Positions 17,954 to 25,624 of a DNA stretch of 64,000 nucleotides are shown here, piece by piece (position 1 is the first letter of the stretch; each line of letters starts with the position of its first letter). This stretch comes from JAOAPG01 sp963791575 (lineage in GTDB: Bacteria; Acidobacteriota; Terriglobia; Terriglobales; Acidobacteriaceae). The translations under genes were made by a program, and so were the position numbers. The stretch is taken from assembly GCA_963791575.1 (NCBI GenBank), contig CAWBSY010000010.1:1-64000 (forward strand), given 5' to 3'. The notes beneath the pieces were generated by a model. It was not told the origin of the DNA, did no database searches, and was given only the letters and a program-made list of their open reading frames with translations.

Positions 17954-18754
17954 ATGACTCGATTACAACGTCTGGTGCGCGAATCGGTGCCAGGCCCGGT
18001 GTTTGGGGCCGCTGCCTACTTCAATGATCCCATATTCATTGAGATGTGCGCCTACCTCGGTTTCAAAGTGATGTGGCTTGAAATGGAACACTCGCACATG
18101 ACTTTTGCGGAAGTAGCCAACCTCTGCCGCATTTCCCAGGGCTGCGGAATGCTCACCATGATTCGTATCCCCAACTCGACCAGGGAACAGGTATTGAAGG
18201 CCGCCGAATGCGGCCCAGACATTATTGATCTCCCCATGGCGGAATCCGCTCGGGAACTCAACGAACTGAAAAAGTATGCCCGATTCGCACCCGAAGGTGA
18301 GCGCGGATTCTTCAGTGTTTCGCGCGCCGTGCAATACGGACTGGTTCCTGACGTGCCCGCTGAGCAGCAGAAGCTCAACCATGACATGTCTCTGATGGCG
18401 CAGATCGAAACCGCCCATTCCATTGACAGTCTGGAAGAAATTTGCAGCGTGCCTGGAGTCGACATCTTCATAGGACCGGCTGACCTCGCCGCCACGCTTG
18501 GCGTGCCCGGACAGACTGGACACGCACGCGTGCAAGATGCAGCAATCCTTGCCATTCAATCGGCGAAGAAGCATGGAAAACTCGTGGCTGTAGGAGCTGC
18601 GCCGGCGGATTTCAAGTTCTGGGTAAAGGCAGGGGTGGATGTCCTCTTCTGCACCAACGACACATCCTGTCTCAGGATCGGTCTGCAGGTTGTGTTGCAA
18701 CAAGCTCGTGACGCTGTTGCCCAAGCTGCGGAAAAAGTTGTTACTGCTAAATAG
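17954..18754 (+). CDS. HpcH/HpaI-family aldolase (2-keto-3-deoxy sugar acid aldolase)
   Basis: Class II, metal-dependent aldolase that cleaves 2-keto-3-deoxy acids to pyruvate and an aldehyde. A 266-residue protein with FGAAAYFNDPIFIEM at the start, the Glu in WLEMEHSHM, MAQIETAHSIDSLEEI and FIGPADLAATLG, a pattern shared with 2-dehydro-3-deoxyglucarate and 2-keto-3-deoxy-L-rhamnonate aldolases. AAGGAG precedes the ATG. It supplies a plausible last step for the L-fucose-type pathway (giving pyruvate and lactaldehyde), but no sugar-acid dehydratase is encoded in this window. Confidence 0.85.
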   Translation: MTRLQRLVRESVPGPVFGAAAYFNDPIFIEMCAYLGFKVMWLEMEHSHMTFAEVANLCRISQGCGMLTMIRIPNSTREQVLKAAECGPDIIDLPMAESARELNELKKYARFAPEGERGFFSVSRAVQYGLVPDVPAEQQKLNHDMSLMAQIETAHSIDSLEEICSVPGVDIFIGPADLAATLGVPGQTGHARVQDAAILAIQSAKKHGKLVAVGAAPADFKFWVKAGVDVLFCTNDTSCLRIGLQVVLQQARDAVAQAAEKVVTAK

Positions 18755-18824
18755 TTTTCTATCGGATAGCTATTGCACGTTTGCGTCACCGTCATCACCC
18801 GAATAACAACGGAGAGCAATCAGA

Positions 18825-18917
18825 ATGGATCACCGGAAACTCACGCACACCGATCTTAAAGTTTCGCGACTGTGCTTTGGCACCATGACTCCGTCTCGCT
18901 TTCGGGAGACTTGGTGA
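18825..18917 (+). pseudogene. N-terminal stub of an aldo-keto reductase
   Basis: Thirty codons open with MDHRKLTHTDLKVSRLCFG, the usual first strand of AKR family enzymes, followed by TMT and then a nonsense tail and TGA. GGAGAG lies upstream of the ATG. The rest of the gene (about 280 codons) is missing and the next gene starts 60 bases later. Another deletion remnant in the same operon as the kinase/PdxA join. Confidence 0.75.
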
Positions 18918-18976
18918 AATCCAGTAATTCATTCGCGGTTGGTCTCGGCAGTTGTCAAGTTGCTCAGGAGGAATAC

Positions 18977-19375
18977 ATGAATCGTTCGAACAGGAAGCCA
19001 TTGATTAAAGGGGTTGAGCATGTCGCCATCGCCACCCCTGACCCGCAGAAGCTTGCCCAATGGTATGTCGATTACCTGAATTTCTCACCGCTTCTAAATA
19101 CTGGAAGCACGGTATACATAAAATCCGCGAACGCGGTCGTGCTTGAGTTCGTGAAATCTGAAACCATGCCGCCAAAACCGCAGATCCGCGATGCCGGCCT
19201 TCGTCACATCGCATTCTCAGTCGATGATTTGGACACGGCATACGCAGAATTGCGAGCGGCAGGCATCGAATTTGAACCGGCCGCCGTAGTTCTTCCGGGC
19301 ATGCATCTGTTCTTTTTTCGCGATGTGGAAGGCAACTACTTGCACCTTGTGCAACGGGAAAAGGCGTTGCTGTAA
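18977..19375 (+). CDS. VOC/glyoxalase-fold protein
   Basis: A small cytoplasmic protein of 132 residues of the vicinal oxygen chelate fold, a family of metal-dependent isomerases, epimerases and lyases. Visible elements are the opening VEHVAIATPDPQKLAQWY with a potential metal-ligand His, LRHIAFSVDDLDTAYAELRAAG at mid-chain, and FFRDVEGNYLHLVQ with a conserved acidic residue near the end. ATG 18977 is chosen because AGGAGG lies just upstream. It lies between the AKR stub and the GH127-like enzyme, probably in the same transcript. Its substrate is unknown. Confidence 0.8.
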   Translation: MNRSNRKPLIKGVEHVAIATPDPQKLAQWYVDYLNFSPLLNTGSTVYIKSANAVVLEFVKSETMPPKPQIRDAGLRHIAFSVDDLDTAYAELRAAGIEFEPAAVVLPGMHLFFFRDVEGNYLHLVQREKALL

Positions 19376-19453
19376 TTGTGTTCGCCCAGACTACGTTGGG
19401 TGAGGCCCGGATTCATAAAGTTATAGATCCAGATTGAAGGAGAGTTAAGAACC

Positions 19454-21637
19454 ATGGACACATCCAAAAAGAACAATGGGAACACCGGGCGCCGCGAGTT
19501 CCTGCGCCGCTCGTTGGCCACAGCGACGGTTGCGAGCTTATCTGTTGCCTCACCAGCCTTGCAAGCTGTCGCCCTCGCGTCAGAAGATCAAACGAGCTCG
19601 GCACGGAATAAAGTCAATCAGAAATTGGGCCTTCCCCCGAAATCACTGGGCCAAAGAGACAAGCTCTTAATGCCGCATGCGGTCTTCCGCGAATTGCAAC
19701 TGGGCAGTGTGCGTCCGGAAGGATGGCTGCGCGAAGAACTGACCAAGCAAGCCAATGGGATTACCGGCCACCAGCCTGATTTTTGTTTTCCGTTCGACCG
19801 TCGCTATTGGGATAGCAACGAACGAGGACAGGATCAGGAGTCCCGCAATGGCGGAATCTTTTGGTACCCGTGGGAGCAGATGGGATATTGGACGGACGGC
19901 GCCTACCGCTGCGCAAAACTAATCGACCACGATCGTCTGCGAAGACTGGCAATGGAACCTATCCGCTACACGGTCGAGCATCCGATCGATGGCTGGTTTC
20001 TTGGTCCCAAAAGGCTACTTGCCCTTCCGCCCAATCCCACTGATGTAGATCCAGGGCGATGGCCCCAGGCAGTTTTCTTTCGCGCCCTGGCTGCCGCTGC
20101 CGAAGGCGAGAACTCTCCAGACATTCTGGATGCGATGTGTCACCACTATCTTCAAGACACGAACTGCGACTACCAGCACGGCCCTTATGGGCCGCGAGAT
20201 CGAGTGAATATCGAATCCATGTTGTGGTGCTATGCGCACTCTGGCGATCAGCGATTGCTCGATAAAGCCCAGGAAATCTGGTCTCGAGTGCCGGCCAGCG
20301 ATCTGGAAGAACTGACGGTTGACCGTCCGTCTAAAGAGCACGGCGTTACTTTTGCTGAAGTCTCCAAACTGGCCGCTTTGCTCTACATGTATACCGGAGA
20401 CACGAAACAGCGAGATATGTCGGTGGCCGCAATGGAACGTGTTTTCAAATATCACATGCTCGCCGACGGCACTCCCTCTACCACGGAAAAGCTACGTGGA
20501 ACTGGAGCTCTGGATGGCCATGAGACATGCGATATTGTCGAGTTCAATCTCTCTTGGACTTATTTGCTGATGGCCACGGGATCCGGTAGTTTTGCAGACC
20601 GCACGGAACGCGCCTTGTTTAACGCTGCCATGGGCGCTGTACGAAAAGACTGGTCAGGCTTTCAATATATATCCTGTCCAAATCAACTACACATCGCGCG
20701 TAATTCGTGCCAAGTTGGCCACAACGGCACCGCCGCTGCTCTTTACGGACCCAACAGCGATCATCGGCCAAAATATCCGTTCGTAACCGCTTGCTGTGCG
20801 GGAAATGTAGCTCGCATGCTTCCCACTTACGTGCAACGTATGTGGATGAGCGCCGCCAATGGCGGGCTAGCTGCAACTCTCTATGGACCTAGTCGCGTGA
20901 CAGCAGTAGTAGGAGACAAACACCAATCGGTTGAGATCGTCGAGGAGACGTCCTATCCGTTCTCTGAGCAAATTAACTTTCGTATTCTTTCAGAGCATCC
21001 GGTCGAGTTCCCACTACATCTCCGTGTTCCCAATTGGTGTACCCGTCCAAGTTTAAAGATAAATGGAAAACGCCAGGGCCTGCCCCCCATGGAGAATGGC
21101 TTCCTTGTGCTCAATCGCACCCATACTCCCGGCGACATCATTAGTTTAGATCTTCCGATGCAAACCGCCGTTGGGCATTCTTCCGATAACGGTATTTTTC
21201 TGGAGCGCGGACCTCTGGTCTATTCACTCCAGCCAAAAGAAACGTGGACGCCAATCGCCATGCCTGAGTTCGAGATCACCTCGCCGGAGTTTCCGATGTG
21301 GGCTGCGACGGCGGTATCCCCATGGAATTTTGCTCTTGCCATCGATGAGACTGTAGCTCTCGACAAACAAGTCCGGGTGAACGCTGCCAATCCAAAATCA
21401 GATCCCTGGAGTCAGTCTCCTATTTCGCTCAGTGTCGCCGCCCGGCGGATTGCGGGCTGGGATCTCGTTCACCCCAAGGAAGATGATGCAAACTGGTTCA
21501 AAACTCCACCTTTACCTTTAGACAAGGCAGACCTTGGACCTGATGAACAAATCACCTTGGTCCCATTGGGCGGCACACACTTGCGCCTGACAGTTTTCCC
21601 ATTGTGCAATCCTTCCGACCGTAAACATAAAGATTAG
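19454..21637 (+). CDS. Tat-exported glycosidase of the GH127 (DUF1680) type
   Basis: A 727-residue protein starting with a twin-arginine signal (RREFLRRSLATA, residues 13-24), so likely exported folded. The body is an alpha/alpha-barrel followed by a beta domain, as in GH127/GH146 beta-L-arabinofuranosidases. The Cys-based active site is visible: HETCDIVEF gives a Glu and Cys, and TACCAGN gives the Cys pair that in this family binds zinc and includes the nucleophile. AAGGAGAG precedes the ATG. It closes the plus-strand catabolic operon and converges on the TonB receptor. The family includes arabinofuranosidases and relatives of other specificity, so the substrate is open. Confidence 0.85.
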   Translation: MDTSKKNNGNTGRREFLRRSLATATVASLSVASPALQAVALASEDQTSSARNKVNQKLGLPPKSLGQRDKLLMPHAVFRELQLGSVRPEGWLREELTKQANGITGHQPDFCFPFDRRYWDSNERGQDQESRNGGIFWYPWEQMGYWTDGAYRCAKLIDHDRLRRLAMEPIRYTVEHPIDGWFLGPKRLLALPPNPTDVDPGRWPQAVFFRALAAAAEGENSPDILDAMCHHYLQDTNCDYQHGPYGPRDRVNIESMLWCYAHSGDQRLLDKAQEIWSRVPASDLEELTVDRPSKEHGVTFAEVSKLAALLYMYTGDTKQRDMSVAAMERVFKYHMLADGTPSTTEKLRGTGALDGHETCDIVEFNLSWTYLLMATGSGSFADRTERALFNAAMGAVRKDWSGFQYISCPNQLHIARNSCQVGHNGTAAALYGPNSDHRPKYPFVTACCAGNVARMLPTYVQRMWMSAANGGLAATLYGPSRVTAVVGDKHQSVEIVEETSYPFSEQINFRILSEHPVEFPLHLRVPNWCTRPSLKINGKRQGLPPMENGFLVLNRTHTPGDIISLDLPMQTAVGHSSDNGIFLERGPLVYSLQPKETWTPIAMPEFEITSPEFPMWAATAVSPWNFALAIDETVALDKQVRVNAANPKSDPWSQSPISLSVAARRIAGWDLVHPKEDDANWFKTPPLPLDKADLGPDEQITLVPLGGTHLRLTVFPLCNPSDRKHKD

Positions 21638-21692
21638 GATTGATCGTCTTTCAGGTTTGCCAAGTTGACGCATCTGGCAATTGCAGCTCCCA

Positions 21693-21735
21693 CAAACAAA
21701 AAGCGTCCCAGGGTTCACGACGATCCTAGGACGCC
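21693..21735 (-). terminator. rho-independent terminator of the TonB receptor gene
   Basis: On the minus strand GCGTCCTAGG pairs with CCTGGGACGC (one mismatch) around a 12-nt loop and is followed by TTTTTGTTTG. It lies just after the receptor stop codon. Clear hairpin plus T-tract. Confidence 0.85.
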
Positions 21736-21751
21736 CGACTGGATTCGTTAT

Positions 21752-24700
21752 CTAGAAGTAGAACTTCATTGCAAGCTGCAGCTGGCGCTCTGTATTCGCA
21801 GTCGCTGAAATCACCCCGAAGTTCGAATCCGTTATGTTGTTGTCGGGTGTCGCAAAGACCTTGGTGTTGGTTACGTTGAAGGCTTCCATCCGGAACTCCA
21901 GTTTCTTTGATTCGCCAACCGCAAATGCGCGGAAGAATGAAAGATCCAAGTTTCGGTGCCAGTTAGACCGAAGAGTGTTTCTTCCCATGTCGCCAAAGGT
22001 AAACTGAGCCGGCGAAGCGAACGCACAAGGATTGATCCAGCTACCCACTATACCGACTTTGTCTGCAGCTTTGCCCCCTTGAGAAATTGTAGTGGCGCAC
22101 CCAGGATCAGGGTTTGCCGCCACCGGCCCCGCGACATAGGGGTTTCCAACTACATTGGCCCGTTCGGCGCCACTGATGTTATTGGTGTTCGGGATTTGGT
22201 TGGGAGCTTGTATGTCGTAAGGCGTACCGCTCGAAAGCGACAAAATCCCGTTCAGTTGCCAACCCCCAATGAGGGCGTTGACCGCGCGGCTATCCGAACT
22301 CCAACGTTTACCCTTTCCGAAAGGAAGTTCGTATACCACACTGGCGGAGAAGATATGGGTCAGATCAAAACCCGCCACTCCTTTATCTTTCTGCCAGTGA
22401 TAAGGGTCTTGCACATCGCAAAAAGAACCGTACGTGTCGCAACCGAAATTGATCGTCTTTGAATACGTGTAGGCGAGACTGTGAACCAGACCGTGCGCCG
22501 ATCGTCCTTGTGACGACACCTGCAACGCATTGTAGTTACTCATTCCCTCGCTCCGTACATATCCGTTTTGCGGCTGGATGTATGGATAAGGAGCGCGTAA
22601 CTGCGGATCTCCCGGGCCAGGTGTCAAGGCTGCATTTCCTGTCACCTGAAGCTGCTCGCGGTGGTCATGGGAACCAACGTAGTTGACGGTCAAAACGGAA
22701 TTTCCCAGCCATTCTCGTTCGAAGCCAAAGTTGTACTGGTCTGCATAAGGATTTTTCAGACGCGGGTCAAGAAAGCCGTTACTCTGGCCGAATGGATCTG
22801 GAGATGGAGTGATGGGGCCGCTTCCTAAGTTCAAAGGATCTGTAGCGAATGAGGTTGGGGAAGGAATATTGAGGTTGCCTCCGGCCAGAAATGCCACGTT
22901 CGGCCAGCTTTGCGTGAAGTTCGCGGCAAACCCAACCACAGCCGCCCAGTTGTCGAAGAATCTGCCGTATCCCGCACGAAAGGCAGTTTTATCGTTGATT
23001 CGATAGGCTACCCCCAAGCGCGGTTGAATGTTGTCGTATGTATTTTTGAAAATCTTTCCGTTCGGCGAGACTGCAACGTGCGGGGGCAATGTGCCTCCAG
23101 GTATGCAGGGAGCGCCCTGCGTTGCGGAGCAGGCAGGCGCGGGCTCTTGCAATACATAGGTGCCAGTATTCAAATCCATGTTCCCGGTAACATTGCTTCC
23201 GTTAGAATCGGTTCCTTCGCGTGGCCAGTCGGTAACGTCGTAACGCAGGCCAAGGTTTAAGGTAAGCCGATCATTGACTTTCCACTGATCCTCGAAGTAT
23301 CCACCGAAGATTTTGCCTCCATGGACTAAGGAGTACACACTATCGATCTCCGCATAGGTAGGCAGTCCAAGCAGCATCGAAGCCAATTGGTCTCCGCCAA
23401 CACCAGCGCTGCCATTTCCCGTTTGGAAAGTATCGAAAACATCCACGCTGCCCACAGTGGTGCCCAGCCGGTTGTCAGTCGCGATGCTCGCCCCAAAGCG
23501 AAGCAGATGACGGCCTATCAGCTTTGAATTGTCATTTTTGTATTCATAGATGTTTGAGAAATTGTCGGTATTGTTGAAGTTGCCCTCAAGCAGGTTGTAG
23601 CCGAGAACCTGGATGGTGGGAGCCAGCGGAGGTGAAATTTTCCCGTGATCGGTAAAGCTTGAAGCGAAACCCGCTTTCTGGAGGAAATCTGCTGGCGCAT
23701 TCGAAATCTTGTTGACGTTGTTGCTCTGTCCGCGCACTCGGCCAAAGGTAAACTCCGTAACCGCGTTACTCTTGAAGGTGTGGGTCCAATTCACCCCAAT
23801 GTTATAGGTGTCAAACTGCGAATTCAGGATGTTCCCTTGGATACCACCGGAACCAGTGTCGGGCTGCCAGGAAGCAGTATAACGAGCGAAGAAACGGTCG
23901 CTGTCCCCAACTTGCTGATCAACACGCACCGACATCTGGTTTGAGGTAACAATGTTCTCGGTAGAGTCACGACCGTTGAACCCAGGCTGCCCCGTATTAA
24001 TCGGCGCAGGAAATAGGGTTTTTGCGTAGTACAGCATGCTCTGATTGATCAAGCTCGATGGAAGTTTATTGCAGGGCGTGCCGGCCGCCTGAGTTCCGTT
24101 GGAATTCGTGGGCAGAGCGTTTCCCGAGCTGTCGCACATGAAAGGACTATTTGTATAGGACCCATCCGGGGCAACCACCGAGCTATAGGGGTTATAGATC
24201 TGGGCCCCCACGGCGCTGAAATCGCCATTGAGCTGATCGGTTGTAGGAGTGACATAGAGCAATGAACTGGACGAGCGCTTGCGGAATCCTTCATACGAAC
24301 CGTAAAAGAATGTCTTATTCCGCCCGTTGTAATGGGGCAGAACCACTGGACCGCCGGCCGAACCGCCAAACTGGTTTTGCTTTAGCGCGGTCTTGGGATT
24401 GAAATAATTGTTCGAGTCCAGCGCGTCATTGCGGAAGAACTCCCACAAGCTGCCATGAAGCGAATTCGAGCCCGATTTGGTGGCAAGATTCACAATGCCG
24501 CCTAGAACTTGCCCAAATTGTGCTTCGTCATTATGAGACTGGACTTTGAATTCCAAAACGTCATCAATCGTCGGTTGCACCGTGTTGGTATCGGTAATCC
24601 CACCATAATTATTTACGCCATCGATCAGGAACATGTTGCTGCGGTTGGATTGGCCATTGATCGCCGGGTAGGAAAAGGTGCCGATTGAGCCCGGAGCACC

Positions 24701-25267
24701 CCCCGCATTCTGCAGGGGATTCGCCGGGCTCGCGCCGGGGGTCAACAAAAGCAATTCGGTGAAGTTGCGTCCGTTCAAAGGAAGATCAATCACTTCTTTA
24801 GTGCCAACCACCAAACCAAGTTCCGCAGTCGAAGTCTCCAGCTGAATGGCTTGCTCGGTTATGTTTACTTCGCTCGTAGTTGACCCGACCTGCATGGTGA
24901 AATTGATAGTCGCAGTCTGGTTCACTTCAAGTTGGAAGTCGGGCTGTAATTCCGTTTTAAATCCCTGCCCGGCGGCTTCGAGCGTGTAATGACCTGGAAG
25001 AATATTCACAATGCTGTACACGCCACTGCCGTTTGTTGTTCGTGTTTGTATCGTGCTCGTGTTCACATTCGTCAATCGAATCGTAGCGTTGGCAACTATG
25101 GCGCCGGTCGCATCGGTAACCGTTCCGTTGACGGAGGCTGTATTTTGTGCGGCCGCAACGCTTGAAAAAACAAGGCCCAGGGCTGCAGGCATTATCAAAC
25201 CAAAGATCACCGAGTCAGCAAAAACGCGGATCCGGTGATACTTACCAAACTTCTTGATGTAACCCAT
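21752..25267 (-). CDS. Oar-like TonB-dependent outer-membrane receptor
   Basis: A very large outer-membrane transporter (about 1171 residues) of the acidobacterial Oar/CarboxypepD_reg type. It has a signal peptide ending near AAAQN, then a carboxypeptidase regulatory-like Ig domain (VNGTVTDATGAIVANATI), a plug domain (LPLNGRNFTELLLLTPG), and a long beta-barrel ending in an aromatic residue (KFYF). The start ATG 25267 is preferred over GTG 25279 because GAGGTG lies nine bases before it. The gene is divergent from the second LamG gene and has its own promoter and a perfect copy of the locus operator. Likely imports oligosaccharides released by the exoenzymes; the ligand is inferred from context. 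Confidence 0.92.
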   Translation of the reverse strand: MGYIKKFGKYHRIRVFADSVIFGLIMPAALGLVFSSVAAAQNTASVNGTVTDATGAIVANATIRLTNVNTSTIQTRTTNGSGVYSIVNILPGHYTLEAAGQGFKTELQPDFQLEVNQTATINFTMQVGSTTSEVNITEQAIQLETSTAELGLVVGTKEVIDLPLNGRNFTELLLLTPGASPANPLQNAGGAPGSIGTFSYPAINGQSNRSNMFLIDGVNNYGGITDTNTVQPTIDDVLEFKVQSHNDEAQFGQVLGGIVNLATKSGSNSLHGSLWEFFRNDALDSNNYFNPKTALKQNQFGGSAGGPVVLPHYNGRNKTFFYGSYEGFRKRSSSSLLYVTPTTDQLNGDFSAVGAQIYNPYSSVVAPDGSYTNSPFMCDSSGNALPTNSNGTQAAGTPCNKLPSSLINQSMLYYAKTLFPAPINTGQPGFNGRDSTENIVTSNQMSVRVDQQVGDSDRFFARYTASWQPDTGSGGIQGNILNSQFDTYNIGVNWTHTFKSNAVTEFTFGRVRGQSNNVNKISNAPADFLQKAGFASSFTDHGKISPPLAPTIQVLGYNLLEGNFNNTDNFSNIYEYKNDNSKLIGRHLLRFGASIATDNRLGTTVGSVDVFDTFQTGNGSAGVGGDQLASMLLGLPTYAEIDSVYSLVHGGKIFGGYFEDQWKVNDRLTLNLGLRYDVTDWPREGTDSNGSNVTGNMDLNTGTYVLQEPAPACSATQGAPCIPGGTLPPHVAVSPNGKIFKNTYDNIQPRLGVAYRINDKTAFRAGYGRFFDNWAAVVGFAANFTQSWPNVAFLAGGNLNIPSPTSFATDPLNLGSGPITPSPDPFGQSNGFLDPRLKNPYADQYNFGFEREWLGNSVLTVNYVGSHDHREQLQVTGNAALTPGPGDPQLRAPYPYIQPQNGYVRSEGMSNYNALQVSSQGRSAHGLVHSLAYTYSKTINFGCDTYGSFCDVQDPYHWQKDKGVAGFDLTHIFSASVVYELPFGKGKRWSSDSRAVNALIGGWQLNGILSLSSGTPYDIQAPNQIPNTNNISGAERANVVGNPYVAGPVAANPDPGCATTISQGGKAADKVGIVGSWINPCAFASPAQFTFGDMGRNTLRSNWHRNLDLSFFRAFAVGESKKLEFRMEAFNVTNTKVFATPDNNITDSNFGVISATANTERQLQLAMKFYF

Positions 25268-25315
25268 GGTTCTATTCACCTCGCCCGAGAACTATTCGAT
25301 AAATCGATTGATCTT

Positions 25316-25330
25316 ATTGGTTCATCCAAT
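25316..25330 (-). promoter_or_regulatory. operator palindrome ATTGG-N5-CCAAT
   Basis: Reads ATTGGATGAACCAAT on the minus strand, identical over 15 bases to the site before the fucosidase. It lies just downstream of the predicted start point of the TonB receptor gene. Confidence 0.7.
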
Positions 25331-25339
25331 TTGACAGAC

Positions 25340-25369
25340 AAGCTAGCACTGGATGAACAAGACTGTCAA
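25340..25369 (-). promoter_or_regulatory. promoter of the TonB receptor gene
   Basis: On the minus strand TTGACA (25369-25364), 18 bases, TAGCTT (25345-25340) preceded by TGC. Its layout and -10 context (TGCTAGC) closely match the fucosidase promoter, and the operator follows by ten bases. Confidence 0.65.
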
Positions 25370-25500
25370 GATGATTTCGCTTTTCGTATTTCTTTTCTTG
25401 ATTTCTTAACAAAACAACCGGAGGGGCACAAATGGCAAGGGAACACCTTCATTGGCCTGTGTCAGCCTGAACATCCGCATCTCGGTAGTTTTGGCTATCA

Positions 25501-25530
25501 TTGACAATGCTTAAATTGCGTGATTAACAT
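25501..25530 (+). promoter_or_regulatory. promoter of the second LamG gene
   Basis: TTGACA (25501-25506), 18 bases, TAACAT (25525-25530). The predicted start point near 25537 is followed at once by two overlapping operator sites. Confidence 0.6.
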
Positions 25531-25539
25531 GATCTGGTC

Positions 25540-25568
25540 ATTGGATCAGCCAATGTGGATCAGCCAAT
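25540..25568 (+). promoter_or_regulatory. tandem operator sites before the second LamG gene
   Basis: ATTGGATCAGCCAAT (25540-25554) is a full palindrome; TGTGGATCAGCCAAT (25554-25568) is a second copy with one altered arm. They arose from a 14-bp tandem duplication (GGATCAGCCAATGT at 25543-25556 and 25557-25570), so this gene has a doubled operator. Confidence 0.65.
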
Positions 25569-25624
25569 GTTCGGCGCTTTTTAGAGGTGCGGATGCCGGA
25601 GAGAAAGCGACTACAGGTGATGTC

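Noticed and set aside
17205..17957. 250-codon plus-strand ORF in another frame
   Set aside because: It overlaps the second symporter, which has the conserved frame; composition is typical of a shadow ORF.
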